From Planctomycetota bacterium (GTDB lineage Bacteria; Planctomycetota; UBA1135; GCA-002686595): DNA of 45,078 bases. The translations under genes and the position numbers were made by a program. Positions within the stretch are counted from its first letter, which is position 1; each line of letters starts with the position of its first letter. The notes beneath the pieces are model-generated. The model was not told where the DNA came from. It saw only the letters and a program-made list of their open reading frames with translations, and ran no database searches. The stretch lies in assembly GCA_021413885.1 (NCBI GenBank), contig JAIOPM010000010.1:1-45078 (forward strand), given 5' to 3'. Positions 9,974 to 18,445 of the stretch are shown here, in pieces.

Positions 9974-10951
9974 CTAGCGCGTTCGCGCGGGAGCGTCCGG
10001 GTGCAGCGTGCTCGCCGTTCGCCCGACCAAACTGACGGCCCAATTCTTCTGTTCGTCGCTGGCGATCAGCTCGAAGCGCGCGGAGTTGCGTTCGACGTGG
10101 GTCACGCGACCCGAGTCGCGATTCTTGGGCTCGGGTCCGTCGGCGAAGAGCCGCATCCCGACCGCGAGCTTCGCTTCGGAGCCGACGTCGACGGAGTACA
10201 CGACATCGAAGAACTCGTGCTCGGTGCTCGACCAGTCGGATTTCAGGCGCCACTCTTCGAGCGCGACGATCTTGCCCGTGATCGGTTCGTCGACGAGGAG
10301 GTGCCGAAACTCGAGCGGGACGCTCGGCGTTCCGCTCGGCCGCGGCGGCTCCTTGAAGTCGAAGGTCGGGTCGCTCCCGAGATAGCGGAACGGCGCGTCA
10401 GGGAAGCTCTTGCCGTTCGAAACCTGCGCGCACCAAGTCTCCATTCGCCACGTCGGGACCGCGAAGCGCAGGTCGCCCCAGCGCACCAGGTACAGCGTTT
10501 CGTCGAGATGGAATCGTTCCGACGCGTGCATCTCCGGGTAGTCGAGTTCGACAGTGAGGTCCAATCGATCCTCGTGCGCGGCGCGAACCCGTCCATACGC
10601 GAGCCAGCCCGGAGCGTTGCCGCACCACGAATACTCGTAGTGCGTGAAACCGGCACCGGGGGCGATCGCCAGCTCATCGGGCCATGTACCGGACGAGCGA
10701 TAGACGCCGTCCCACGCGTGCGCGCGCGAACTCGCGAGCTCCGCGAGCACTTGTGCGTTCCTCGGTGGCGCCTCTTTCGCCAACCGCATCTCGACGCTCG
10801 GGAACACCGAGTACCACTCGGACACCGCCACGTTTCGCAACGTGTTACGCACCGAGCGAAGCGACAGAGTGAGCGGCATGGCCACGATCAATGCGCTTGC
10901 AACGAGTCCGCCCAACGACAGGGCGAGCAAGTGAGCGGTCTGCGTCTTCAT
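9974..10951 (-). CDS. Hypothetical membrane-anchored protein
   Basis: A 325-residue protein that I do not recognise. Residues ~7-30 form one transmembrane helix (LLALSLGGLVASALIVAMPLTL), with the remainder probably outside the cytoplasm. The soluble part is rich in Trp and aromatic residues and shows mostly beta-strand-like alternation, with two Cys in the middle (SWCGNAPGW and ETWCAQV) that could pair. The last third (KIVALEEWRLKSDW to SVDVGSEAKLAVGMRLF) resembles a small beta-barrel, but I cannot name it. It converges almost without a gap on the CRTAC1 gene ending at 9970. Confidence 0.7.
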   Translation of the reverse strand: MKTQTAHLLALSLGGLVASALIVAMPLTLSLRSVRNTLRNVAVSEWYSVFPSVEMRLAKEAPPRNAQVLAELASSRAHAWDGVYRSSGTWPDELAIAPGAGFTHYEYSWCGNAPGWLAYGRVRAAHEDRLDLTVELDYPEMHASERFHLDETLYLVRWGDLRFAVPTWRMETWCAQVSNGKSFPDAPFRYLGSDPTFDFKEPPRPSGTPSVPLEFRHLLVDEPITGKIVALEEWRLKSDWSSTEHEFFDVVYSVDVGSEAKLAVGMRLFADGPEPKNRDSGRVTHVERNSARFELIASDEQKNWAVSLVGRTASTLHPDAPARTR

Positions 10952-10961
10952 CGCGCGTCCA

Positions 10962-10967
10962 AGTCTA
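10962..10967 (-). promoter_or_regulatory. -10 box TAGACT for the gene starting at 10951
   Basis: On the minus strand TAGACT lies ten bases before the ATG at 10951, giving a leader of only about three or four bases. No Shine-Dalgarno sequence fits between them. Confidence 0.45.
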
Positions 10968-10984
10968 GTGCGTGACTCGGAGGT

Positions 10985-11000
10985 GGGGACAACCGTCCCC
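10985..11000 (-). terminator. Hairpin after the glutathione peroxidase gene
   Basis: GGGGAC, a four-base loop and GTCCCC form a perfect six-pair GC stem nine bases past the stop of the glutathione peroxidase gene. No T-run follows, so it may be a weak or factor-aided terminator. Confidence 0.4.
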
Positions 11001-11009
11001 GACGTGACT

Positions 11010-11606
11010 TCAGTGCGCCGCGAGCGCCGCCTCGATCGCCTTGCGCAGCTCGGCGTCGTCGGGCGCGACCTTGCTCGGATAGAAGCCCTGGATCTTGCCG
11101 TCCTTGCCGATCAGGTACTTGCAGAAGTTCCAGTTCGGGAGCTTGCCGGTCGCTTTGCCGAGCGCGTCGTAGATCGGCGATTGCTCAGGCCCCGCCTTGG
11201 TCACGACCTTCGCGAACATCGGGAACGTGACGTGATAGTTGTCGGTGCAGAACGTCTTGATCTCGGCGGCGGTGCCGGGCTCTTGGCCGCCGAAATCGTT
11301 GCTCGGCCAACCGAGCACGACGAAGCCGCGCGGCGCGAGTTCGGCGTAGAGCTTCTGCAGACCTTCATATTGCGGCGTGAAGCCGCACTCGCTCGCGGTG
11401 TTGACCACCAACGCGACTTTGCCGGCGTAGCGTGAGAGCGCTTGGTCCTTGCCTTCGAGATCGGCGGCGCCGAGCGCGTAGAAACCGCTCGCTCGCGCTT
11501 CTTCCTTGGCGCCTTCCTTCGCCGGAGTCTTGTCCCCCGACGACACCGCGCAGCTGAGGGACGCGAGGCACAACGACAACGGAACGAGCAAGTTGAAGGT
11601 CGACAT
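11010..11606 (-). CDS. Glutathione peroxidase family protein, exported
   Basis: A 198-residue thiol peroxidase that reduces peroxides. The motif NTASECGFTPQYEGL puts the peroxidatic Cys at residue 74, where animal enzymes have selenocysteine. Gln108 in FGGQEPG and Trp159-Asn160 in LPNWNF complete the usual catalytic set. The N-terminal ~19 residues form a signal peptide ending LASLSC, an imperfect lipobox, followed by a Lys/Glu linker, so the enzyme is probably periplasmic and perhaps lipid-anchored. The start at 11606 (MSTFNLL) is preferred over the upstream ATG at 11615 because the -10 box TACGAT lies seven bases before it; the upstream ATG would overlap that box. Confidence 0.9.
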   Translation of the reverse strand: MSTFNLLVPLSLCLASLSCAVSSGDKTPAKEGAKEEARASGFYALGAADLEGKDQALSRYAGKVALVVNTASECGFTPQYEGLQKLYAELAPRGFVVLGWPSNDFGGQEPGTAAEIKTFCTDNYHVTFPMFAKVVTKAGPEQSPIYDALGKATGKLPNWNFCKYLIGKDGKIQGFYPSKVAPDDAELRKAIEAALAAH

Positions 11607-11613
11607 GCGGCGC

Positions 11614-11619
11614 ATCGTA
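11614..11619 (-). promoter_or_regulatory. -10 box TACGAT, leaderless spacing to the start at 11606
   Basis: On the minus strand TACGAT is followed by seven bases and the ATG at 11606. It faces the -10 box of the divergent DUF3303 gene, with only 31 bases between the two boxes. Confidence 0.55.
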
Positions 11620-11650
11620 CACCGCCGCGCCGCGAGCGCGAGTCCGCCGC

Positions 11651-11656
11651 TAGACT
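11651..11656 (+). promoter_or_regulatory. -10 box TAGACT, leaderless spacing to the start at 11663
   Basis: TAGACT is followed by six bases (CAGCCC) and then the ATG at 11663. No Shine-Dalgarno sequence is present. It is one of the clearest cases in the window. Confidence 0.6.
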
Positions 11657-11662
11657 CAGCCC

Positions 11663-11947
11663 ATGCTCTTCATGGTCATCGAACGCTTCGCGAACAACGA
11701 CATGCTCCCGGTCTACCAGCGCGTGCGTGAACGCGGTCGCATGCTCCCCGATGGCGTCAAGTACGTCGACAGTTGGATCGAGCCGAGCTTCGCGCGTTGC
11801 TTCCAAGTGATGGAGTGCGACGACCTGCGTCTGCTGCAGGAGTGGGTGCTCCAGTGGCGCGGCTGCGGCGTGACGTTCGAGATCGTGCCGGTCCTGAAGA
11901 GCTCTGAGACGCGCGAAGTCGTCGCGCCGCATCTCGGGCCGGCGTGA
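11663..11947 (+). CDS. DUF3303 family protein
   Basis: A 94-residue soluble protein that matches my memory of DUF3303: it begins MLFMVIERF, has PDGVKYVDSWIEPSFARCFQVMECDD in the middle and a last strand FEIVPVL. The family has a small ferredoxin-like alpha/beta fold and no known function. The start is firmly placed by the opening motif and the -10 box six bases before it. It is divergent from the glutathione peroxidase gene with 56 bases between the starts, so the two could share upstream control. Confidence 0.85.
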   Translation: MLFMVIERFANNDMLPVYQRVRERGRMLPDGVKYVDSWIEPSFARCFQVMECDDLRLLQEWVLQWRGCGVTFEIVPVLKSSETREVVAPHLGPA

Positions 11948-12088
11948 GCGGCGCGGTCGGCTCCGCACTACCGAAGTCCGTCGCTCGGCGTGGGTGGTTG
12001 TGTCGATGGTCGCGATGCTCGAGATCTCTAGCGTGAATGGGCGTCTCGTTCCTTCGCGCCCGTTCACCGTTCCGTCGGGAAGCAGATC

Positions 12089-12352
12089 ATGGAGAATCTT
12101 CGATTCAGCGCCGCGTTCGCGGCTTTCAGCGTGTTGTCGCTCGCGGCCTGTCGCTCGGGCGAGACGCGCAACGAAGTCGGCTCCGTCGAAGGCACGCAGT
12201 ACCGCGCCTGCTGCGCGTCGCAGTGCGATTCGTCGTGCACGAAGCCGTGTTGCACGGACTACTTCGCGAACAGAAGCGCGCCCGGCGAGTACCGCGAGTG
12301 CTGCGGCAAGGTCTGCGACGCGAGTTGCCCGATGGCGTGCTGCACGCGCTGA
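12089..12352 (+). CDS. Cys-rich lipoprotein with tandem CCx3Cx3Cx3CC motifs
   Basis: An 87-residue lipoprotein. The signal peptide ends in the lipobox LAAC. The mature part has 12 further Cys in two copies of one motif, YRACC-ASQ-C-DSS-C-TKP-CC and YREC C-GKV-C-DAS-C-PMA-CC, with identical Cys spacing and conserved Tyr-Arg before and Asp after the third Cys. The two copies are separated by about 13 residues. Such Cys density suggests metal binding (zinc, copper or iron-sulfur) or a disulfide knot on the outer or inner membrane surface. I know no named family with this exact spacing. GGAAG lies six bases before the ATG. Function unknown. Confidence 0.78.
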   Translation: MENLRFSAAFAAFSVLSLAACRSGETRNEVGSVEGTQYRACCASQCDSSCTKPCCTDYFANRSAPGEYRECCGKVCDASCPMACCTR

Positions 12353-12416
12353 GCGTTCGTTCGAATCGCGTGTCGTGCTCACGCCGTAGGGCGGCGATTG
12401 CGCCCCGCGCTTCGTC

Positions 12417-12677
12417 GTGAGTTTCCTAGACTCGCAGCAGTGGCCCGCGATGGTCATCACCGTCGCTGCGGCGTGGTCGATGGGCTCGCTCTCGAAGCGG
12501 AAACGCAAGGTCGGATTCTGGTGCTTCCTCGCGAGCAACGTCCTCTGGTCGCTGCGGGGCGTGAACGATCGCGCGTACACCTTGATCGGACTCCAGATCG
12601 CGTTGGCGACGCTCAACATCCGCGGCGTGCTGAAGAACGAGCCCGCCACTCATTTCGTCGCGGGCGAGCGCACTTGA
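12417..12677 (+). CDS. Small conserved membrane protein
   Basis: An 86-residue protein with two or three short membrane segments: QQWPAMVITVAAAWSM, VGFWCFLASNVLWSLRGV and YTLIGLQIALATLNIRGV, with a basic loop SKRKRK between the first two. I recall similar small proteins of unknown role that begin with a short helix, then SKR.R..GFW.FL.SNVLW and end in the pattern L..MN.RG. The start is GTG at 12417; ATG at 12450 in the same frame is an alternative, with a TAGACT box at 12427-12432 that would give a short leader, but it would cut into the first membrane segment. No enzyme motif. Confidence 0.65.
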   Translation: MSFLDSQQWPAMVITVAAAWSMGSLSKRKRKVGFWCFLASNVLWSLRGVNDRAYTLIGLQIALATLNIRGVLKNEPATHFVAGERT

Positions 12678-12725
12678 TGTCGGGAAGCGCTTCGACGCGT
12701 GCGCCGGCGTGGAGCTCCGGCCGCA

Positions 12726-13574
12726 TCAACGGCGAGTACGTCGTTGACCTCGGGCGTGGCTCGGCGCAACGCCGTATGCGGCGCGAAAACACGCGGTGAA
12801 GTGCGCGTGGCTCGCGAAGCCGGAGCGCAACGCGAGCTCGGTGAGATCGCGACAACCGGCCTCGATCTCGTCGAGCGCCCCGCGCAGTCGGAGCGACACG
12901 ACGTGTCGATGAAGACTTCGACCGGTAACGGCCGCGAACGCGCGGCACAGCGGATACGGCGAGCCGCCGACCGCCGCGGCGATGTCCACGAGCCGGAGCC
13001 TTCGACGATGGTGCTCCGCGAGGAACAGACGTGCGGCTTCGACGCGTCCTGCGAGTTGCCCCGACACGGGACGCGACGGAGATGCTCCTTCGTGCGCGTC
13101 GAGCGCGTGAACGACGACGTCGAGCAGCGCTTCTTCCACGCCGAGCGGCTCGGCCGCCGCGCCTTCGCTCACTCGCCGCGCGAGTCGACGCCTCGCGACG
13201 TCGACGGCGAACGTCGACATCGCCGTCGAGCGGCGGAACGGTGAGCGCGGGTCGCGCGCGGGGAGTCCCAGTTCCCGCCCGGTCGTTTCCCACCAGGCCG
13301 CGCCGATCCGGATCCACAGCCCGGAGTTCTCGGCGCCGATCGGGTGCTCGACACGGAAGCGCTCCTCGGGATTGAAGTACGCGATCGCGTTGCGATCGAC
13401 GCATTCGCGGTCCGCGCGTCGCTGTTGCACGAAGCTGCCGCGGTCGAGGAGCTCGACGATCGCCGTCGGAGTCTCCGCGGTCGACGACGACGGATGTTCG
13501 TCCCGCCGCCAGTGCGTCGCGACGACTTGGAGTTCGCCGGACTCGAACTGAACGCTTGTTCCGAGACGCACCAT
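12726..13574 (-). CDS. AraC family transcriptional regulator
   Basis: A 282-residue regulator. The C-terminal ~100 residues hold the two helix-turn-helix units of the AraC family: LRLVDIAAAVGGSPYPLCRAFAAVTG for the first and DLTELALRSGFASHAHFTACFRAAYGVAPS for the second, the latter matching the family signature well. The N-terminal ~170 residues resemble a cupin-like effector domain. The ATG at 13574 is chosen because GAGGGA lies seven bases before it; an in-frame GTG at 13595 is an alternative. It is divergent from the serine hydrolase gene with under 70 bases between starts, so it may control that gene. Confidence 0.88.
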   Translation of the reverse strand: MVRLGTSVQFESGELQVVATHWRRDEHPSSSTAETPTAIVELLDRGSFVQQRRADRECVDRNAIAYFNPEERFRVEHPIGAENSGLWIRIGAAWWETTGRELGLPARDPRSPFRRSTAMSTFAVDVARRRLARRVSEGAAAEPLGVEEALLDVVVHALDAHEGASPSRPVSGQLAGRVEAARLFLAEHHRRRLRLVDIAAAVGGSPYPLCRAFAAVTGRSLHRHVVSLRLRGALDEIEAGCRDLTELALRSGFASHAHFTACFRAAYGVAPSHARGQRRTRR

Positions 13575-13626
13575 CACGGATCCCTCGACGAGCACGATTT
13601 CGAAAGCTCCGACACGACGTCGGGCC

Positions 13627-13632
13627 TACGCT
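13627..13632 (+). promoter_or_regulatory. -10 box TACGCT before the serine hydrolase gene
   Basis: TACGCT is followed by eight bases and the ATG at 13641. The spacing is slightly longer than the 6-7 seen elsewhere, giving at most a one- or two-base leader. It lies in the short divergent region shared with the AraC gene. Confidence 0.4.
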
Positions 13633-13640
13633 CGGTCCAC

Positions 13641-15497
13641 ATGATCGTCGTTCGCATCGCGCGCGGATTCGGTCCGCGAGCCCAGTTTGACTCACCGTCC
13701 GCGATCCCGATACGGGCTCGTACTTCGTCGCGTCCCGTCGTCGTGTTCGCCTGCATGCTCGCGTTCCTCGTTGCGTGCGCCGCGCCGCGCGCCGAGCGCA
13801 CGGTCGCCCCGACGTCGGACGTCGTCGTCGGGCCGGGCGGCGCGAAGCTGCACGAGTACGTCGATCGCCTCGCGCGGTGCGGCGCGTTCAGCGGCTCCGT
13901 CTTGGTCGCGCGCGGTGACACGGTGCTCCTCGACGGCGGCTACGGCTTCGCAGACCAGCGCCGCGGCATTCCGGTCACGCGTTCGACCGTCTTCGACATC
14001 GGGTCGGTCGCCAAGCAGTTCGCCGCGGTCGCGGTTCTGCGGCTCGAACTCGACGGGCGCTTGAGCGTCGACGATGCGCTCGCGCGCTACTTTCCCGATG
14101 CACCGGCGGACAAACGCGAGATCACGATTCATCATCTGCTCACGCACACCTCGGGTCTGCCGGGCGATTTCGAGACGGGCGACCAGCGCACGACGACGGT
14201 CGACGATCCGACGCTCGCTGCGCGCGTGCTCGCACTTCCGCTCGAGAGCGCGCCGGGAACGACGTTCCGCTACTCGAACGTGGGCTACGTGTTGTTGCGC
14301 TTGGTGATCGAGCGCGCCTCGGGTCTGCCCTACGCGCGCTATGTCACGGAGCGACTTCTGCGCCCCGCGGGGCTGACTCGCACCGGTTGGCACGGCGACG
14401 CCGCGCTGTGGGCTCCGGGCGAAGTCGCGCGCGGAGCGTGGGGGCTCTACGATTCGGGCTCGCCGCGTGATTGGCCGCTCCACGGCGCGACGTTCGGAGC
14501 GGGCGAGATGGTGTCTTCGCCCGACGAACTCTTTCGATGGTTGCGAGCACTCGACGCCGGACAGGTGCTGCCTGAAGACGCGCGACGGAAGCTCTTCACG
14601 CCCCGTTCGCACTGGAGCGGCGTCGGTGCCGAGGAGCGAGGCCCCGACGCCCGGTACGCGTATGGCTGGGAAGTGCGGACGCGCGCCGACGGAACGGTCG
14701 GCCTCGTCTTCCACAACGGGACCTACGACAACTTCCGCACGACGGTTCGGCGTTACACGTGCGACGACACGACGATCGTCGTCGCAACGAACTCGCGACA
14801 GCAAGATGCGGGCGACCGCGCCGACGAGGTGGGAAATGCGCTGCGCGACTTGATGATCGGCGACGATGTGCCGCTCGCGCCGCGCACGCTCGAGCTCCTT
14901 CCATCCGAGCTCGCGGCGTTCGAGGGAAGCTACGAAATCCCCGACGGCGCTCGGCTTCGCGTGTCGCGAACGACGCCGGATCGTCTGTGGCTAGCGCCGC
15001 ACGGGCAACGCGCGTTCGACGCGATCTGGGCTCCCGATGCGGACCGAGCGAAGCTGAACGAGCGCATCGCGCGTCGCACGCTCGACGTGATCGAGGAGCT
15101 GCGCGCCACGCCGTGCGTGGCGGGGCTGTCGAGTTGGAGCGCGATGTTCTGCGGCCTGGTCGAGCGTTTCGGGCCGCTCGAACGTGTCGAGCTCGAAGGC
15201 GTCGCGCCGCTCTCGTGGTCGACCGATACGTCGATGAGTTACACAGTGCTCGACTTCGCGCGCGGTCGGATCACGGTCACATGGGAGTGGCGCGGCGAGG
15301 AGCTCGTCAAGACGATGTCCTCGGTCGACGTTCCCGAACCCCAGAGCGTGCCGCTCGCGCCGGTCGGAGCGACGAGCTTCGTGATGTACGACTGGTTCAC
15401 GGATCGGACGCTGCCGATCGACTTCACCACGGTCGACAGGCTTCGGATCGGCGACGGCCCGCCGGTCGTGAGCGCGCGGCTTTCTGATCCGCGTTGA
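13641..15497 (+). CDS. Exported serine hydrolase, beta-lactamase/class C family
   Basis: About 618 residues. The catalytic domain shows the class C beta-lactamase/D-Ala-D-Ala peptidase motifs: SxxK in FDIGSVAKQF, YxN in RYSNVGYVLL and HxG in VFHNGTYDNF, plus the typical ITIHHLLTHTSGLP. A further ~230 residues of beta-rich sequence follow, longer than simple esterases of the family. The N-terminus holds a hydrophobic stretch ending LVAC, a likely lipobox, so it is probably a lipoprotein. ATG at 13641 is chosen because of the -10 box and gives Arg residues before the hydrophobic stretch, but the region is long; GTG at 13743 or ATG at 13755 are alternatives. The substrate is unknown; it need not be a beta-lactam. 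Confidence 0.82.
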   Translation: MIVVRIARGFGPRAQFDSPSAIPIRARTSSRPVVVFACMLAFLVACAAPRAERTVAPTSDVVVGPGGAKLHEYVDRLARCGAFSGSVLVARGDTVLLDGGYGFADQRRGIPVTRSTVFDIGSVAKQFAAVAVLRLELDGRLSVDDALARYFPDAPADKREITIHHLLTHTSGLPGDFETGDQRTTTVDDPTLAARVLALPLESAPGTTFRYSNVGYVLLRLVIERASGLPYARYVTERLLRPAGLTRTGWHGDAALWAPGEVARGAWGLYDSGSPRDWPLHGATFGAGEMVSSPDELFRWLRALDAGQVLPEDARRKLFTPRSHWSGVGAEERGPDARYAYGWEVRTRADGTVGLVFHNGTYDNFRTTVRRYTCDDTTIVVATNSRQQDAGDRADEVGNALRDLMIGDDVPLAPRTLELLPSELAAFEGSYEIPDGARLRVSRTTPDRLWLAPHGQRAFDAIWAPDADRAKLNERIARRTLDVIEELRATPCVAGLSSWSAMFCGLVERFGPLERVELEGVAPLSWSTDTSMSYTVLDFARGRITVTWEWRGEELVKTMSSVDVPEPQSVPLAPVGATSFVMYDWFTDRTLPIDFTTVDRLRIGDGPPVVSARLSDPR

Positions 15498-15657
15498 GGC
15501 GGTCGGACAACGCTCTCTTCGTCGCGCGTCCCCGTCGATTGCCTACTCATGCGGATTGGTTTCGCGCGCGATCGGCGCATCATCGCCGTCGACGACTCGG
15601 GGAAGGTCACGGCGTAGGTCGAACGGCCGATGCCTCGCACGCAGTCGAACCTCCAAC

Positions 15658-17070
15658 ATGTCCGTCCTTCGCACATTCGCTTTGGCCGTCTTGCTCGCCG
15701 CGTGCGGCTCGACCCTCGCCGGCTGCAGCGTGTTCGGCTTCGAGCTCCGTTCGCCGATCACGCGCATTCACTCGGAGTCGCGGTTCGGGCCGGGGAAGCT
15801 GACCGCCGCCGCGATCCAGTCGGAGCTGATGTCGTTCACCGACACGTTCGACTCTCGGCTAGCCGAGCAGTGGAACCGTGTCGCCGCTGCCGGCCGCGCC
15901 GCGACGGACTCGACGAACGACGATGCGAACGAGGCCGATCAGGAGCATGCGCGCCGCCTGCGACGCGCGGCGATCGAGAACAAGCTCGCCACCGTTTCCG
16001 CGGCGCTCTCGATCGCGTCGAGTCCGAACCCGAACGTCGCGTTGGCGGACATGATCGTGATGGTCACGCTCCAACGGATGGTGCTCGAGACGCCGGCCGC
16101 GAGCGAGCGCTACGGCGACGAGCTCGTCGGCGTTTTGATCGCGACCTATCGCGATCAAGAGGCGAAGATCTGGCGCATCGCGGCCCGCGCGATGACTGCG
16201 GCGCAGCGACGCGAGCTCCGCGAACTGATCGCCGCGTGGCGCGCGGAGAACCCCGACGCGACGTACGTCGCGAACGTCCGACTCGAAGACTTCGCGAAGG
16301 CGCGCCAACAATCGATCGTCGAGACCAAGCAGTCGGGCGACAGTCTGCTCGCGTTGGTCGCGCTCGATCCGCTCGCCGGTTTGGATCCCGCGCAACGTGA
16401 AGTGCAGAAGTCGCGCATGCTCGGCGAGCGCGTGTTCTTCTACGGCAGTCGCTTGCCGCAGTTGCTCAAGTGGCAAGTCGAGAGTCTGACGCAGGAGCTG
16501 CTGCGCGCGCCGGAGCTCGTTGCGCTCTCGAATTCGCTCGCGCGCGTCACCGTCGTCGCGGAGCGTTGGCCCGAGGACCTCGAGCGCGCGCAGGAGAAGT
16601 TCGGCGACACGCTCGGCACGTTCCGCGCGACCGTCGACGCCACCGACCAGGCCGCACATTCGTTGACCGTCGCGTTCGGAGCCGCCGAGGCGTTGACGGC
16701 GCGACTCAAGGCACCGCCGGAGACGACGTCGAGCGCCGAGGCGCCCGCTCGCAACACGCTCGCCGACTACGGCGTGATCGTCGCGCAGACAGGCGACGTC
16801 GCCGATCGTTTGACGCTCCTCGCCGCCAAGCTCGACGAGCTCCTGTCCGCGCCTGCCGTCGCCGGGAACCCGACGGCCTTGCAATCCGCCGCGTCGGACG
16901 TGCAAGCGCGCTCGAAGGACGTGATCGCGTACGCGTTCGTGCGGCTGGTCGTGCTCGCGTTGCTGATCCCGTTCGTCGTCGCGCTCGCCGCGGCGCTCTA
17001 CCGCCGCGCGAATCGTCTGCACGACGAACGCCGCGCCGCGGACGCACGGCTCGTCGGACGCTCGACGTAG
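15658..17070 (+). CDS. Hypothetical lipoprotein with helical domain and C-terminal membrane helix
   Basis: A 470-residue protein I do not recognise. It has a signal peptide with lipobox LAGC (a second possible one, LAAC, lies earlier). The body is almost all predicted helix with many Ala, Glu and Arg, and includes a long coiled-coil-like part around LTQELLRAPELVALSNSLARVTVVAERWPEDLERAQ. Near the end, VIAYAFVRLVVLALLIPFVVALAAALYRR is a clear transmembrane helix with basic residues after it. A protein both lipid-anchored at the front and membrane-spanning at the back would form a loop over the periplasm. It sits 130 bases before the ammonium transporter gene on the same strand. Confidence 0.72.
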   Translation: MSVLRTFALAVLLAACGSTLAGCSVFGFELRSPITRIHSESRFGPGKLTAAAIQSELMSFTDTFDSRLAEQWNRVAAAGRAATDSTNDDANEADQEHARRLRRAAIENKLATVSAALSIASSPNPNVALADMIVMVTLQRMVLETPAASERYGDELVGVLIATYRDQEAKIWRIAARAMTAAQRRELRELIAAWRAENPDATYVANVRLEDFAKARQQSIVETKQSGDSLLALVALDPLAGLDPAQREVQKSRMLGERVFFYGSRLPQLLKWQVESLTQELLRAPELVALSNSLARVTVVAERWPEDLERAQEKFGDTLGTFRATVDATDQAAHSLTVAFGAAEALTARLKAPPETTSSAEAPARNTLADYGVIVAQTGDVADRLTLLAAKLDELLSAPAVAGNPTALQSAASDVQARSKDVIAYAFVRLVVLALLIPFVVALAAALYRRANRLHDERRAADARLVGRST

Positions 17071-17200
17071 CCGAGGCCGGTCCCGTCGCCCGAGAAATGC
17101 GGGCGCGTCTTCAGAACGTCGACTTGCGTCGGCGCGCCGCGCGCTATCGTCACGCGGGCCGAACCGCGGCTCGACCGACGTCCTTGAAGGAGAGAGCGTG

Positions 17201-18442
17201 ATGAAGATCGACACGGGAGACACGGGCTTCATGTTGCTGTGCAGCAGCCTCGTGATGCTGATGACGCCTGGCCTCGCGTTCTTCTACGGCGGCTTGGTCG
17301 GTCGCAAGAACGTGTTGGCGATCATGATCCAGAGCTTCGTGTCGATGGGCTGGACCACGGTGTTGTGGTGGGCCTTCGGCTTCTCGCTCTGTTTCTCCGG
17401 GAGCCTCGACAAGGGCACCGACTTCCACGGAGTGTTCGGCAACTTCGACTGGGCCTTCTTGCGCGGCATCGCGCTCGACACGCCGTCGCCGATCAACGCA
17501 GGCATCCCGATGTTCGTCTTCTTCGGATATCAGATGATGTTCGCGATCATCACGCCGGCGTTGATCACCGGCGCGTTCGCGAACCGCGTCACGTTCAAGG
17601 CGTACATGCTGTTCCTCACGGGCTGGCTGGTGCTCGTGTACTTCCCGTTCGTCCACATGATCTGGGGCGGCGGCATCCTCGCGAAGTGGGGCGTCCTCGA
17701 CTTCGCCGGCGGCATCGTCGTGCACAACATCGCCGGCATCGCGGCGCTCGCGTCGGTCCTGTACGTCGGCAAGCGCACCGTCGCCGATCGCGGGCCGCAC
17801 AGCATTCCGTTGGTCGCGCTCGGGACCGGGCTCCTGTGGTTCGGTTGGTACGGCTTCAATGCGGGGAGCGAGTTCCGCGTCGATTCCGTCACGGCGGTCG
17901 CGTTCATCAACACCGATCTCGCGGCGTCCTTCGCGGGCGTCGCGTGGCTCGCGATGGATTGGATGACCACGCGTCGACCCAAGTTCCTCGGTCTGCTCAC
18001 CGGCGCGGTCGCGGGACTCGCGACGATCACGCCGGCCGCGGGCTACGTCTCGCCGGCGACCGCGTGCCTGATCGGCGTCATCGCGGGAGTCGTGTGCTTC
18101 TACGCGGTCGCGCTGAAGAACAAGCTCGGCTGGGACGACGCGCTCGACGTGTGGGGCGTGCACGGCGTCGGCGGCTTCATCGGCATCATCCTGTGCGGCG
18201 TGTTCGCGACCACGGCGTTCAATCCGGCGGGCGTCGACGGACTGCTGCGCGGCAACACGCATTTCTTCTTGATGCAGTGCGCCGCGGTCGCGATCTCGTC
18301 CGTGTGGGCTTTCGTCGTGACGTTGGGCATGCTGTGGCTCATCGACAAATTGACTCCCGTGCGCGTCGCGGATGCGACCGAGAAAGTCGGTCTCGACGAA
18401 GGTCTCCACGGTGAACGCGCTTACCTCGAGGATGCGATCTGA
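17201..18442 (+). CDS. amt: Ammonium transporter (Amt family)
   Basis: A 413-residue channel-like protein that conducts ammonium/ammonia across the inner membrane. It has the family pattern throughout: MTPGLAFFYGGLVGRKNVL, the first pore His in YFPFVHMIWGGGIL, LLWFGWYGFNAGSE, and the second pore His in DVWGVHGVGGFIG. About 11 membrane helices are expected. An AAGGAG site eight bases upstream selects ATG 17201 over GTG 17198. Unlike many amt genes it is not followed by a PII gene (glnK/glnB); instead an outer-membrane porin gene starts three bases after its stop. The C-terminal tail is short (EKVGLDEGLHGERAYLEDAI), with the EGLHGE-like element typical of regulation by PII. Confidence 0.95.
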   Translation: MKIDTGDTGFMLLCSSLVMLMTPGLAFFYGGLVGRKNVLAIMIQSFVSMGWTTVLWWAFGFSLCFSGSLDKGTDFHGVFGNFDWAFLRGIALDTPSPINAGIPMFVFFGYQMMFAIITPALITGAFANRVTFKAYMLFLTGWLVLVYFPFVHMIWGGGILAKWGVLDFAGGIVVHNIAGIAALASVLYVGKRTVADRGPHSIPLVALGTGLLWFGWYGFNAGSEFRVDSVTAVAFINTDLAASFAGVAWLAMDWMTTRRPKFLGLLTGAVAGLATITPAAGYVSPATACLIGVIAGVVCFYAVALKNKLGWDDALDVWGVHGVGGFIGIILCGVFATTAFNPAGVDGLLRGNTHFFLMQCAAVAISSVWAFVVTLGMLWLIDKLTPVRVADATEKVGLDEGLHGERAYLEDAI

Positions 18443-18445
18443 ACC

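Noticed and set aside
13641..15497. Possible beta-lactamase resistance gene
   Set aside because: The motifs are those of the wide class C serine hydrolase family; nothing points to beta-lactam hydrolysis.
15549..15617. 22-codon frame (MRIGFARDRR...) before the lipoprotein at 15658
   Set aside because: Too short, no Shine-Dalgarno sequence, no well-spaced -10 box and no recognisable pattern.
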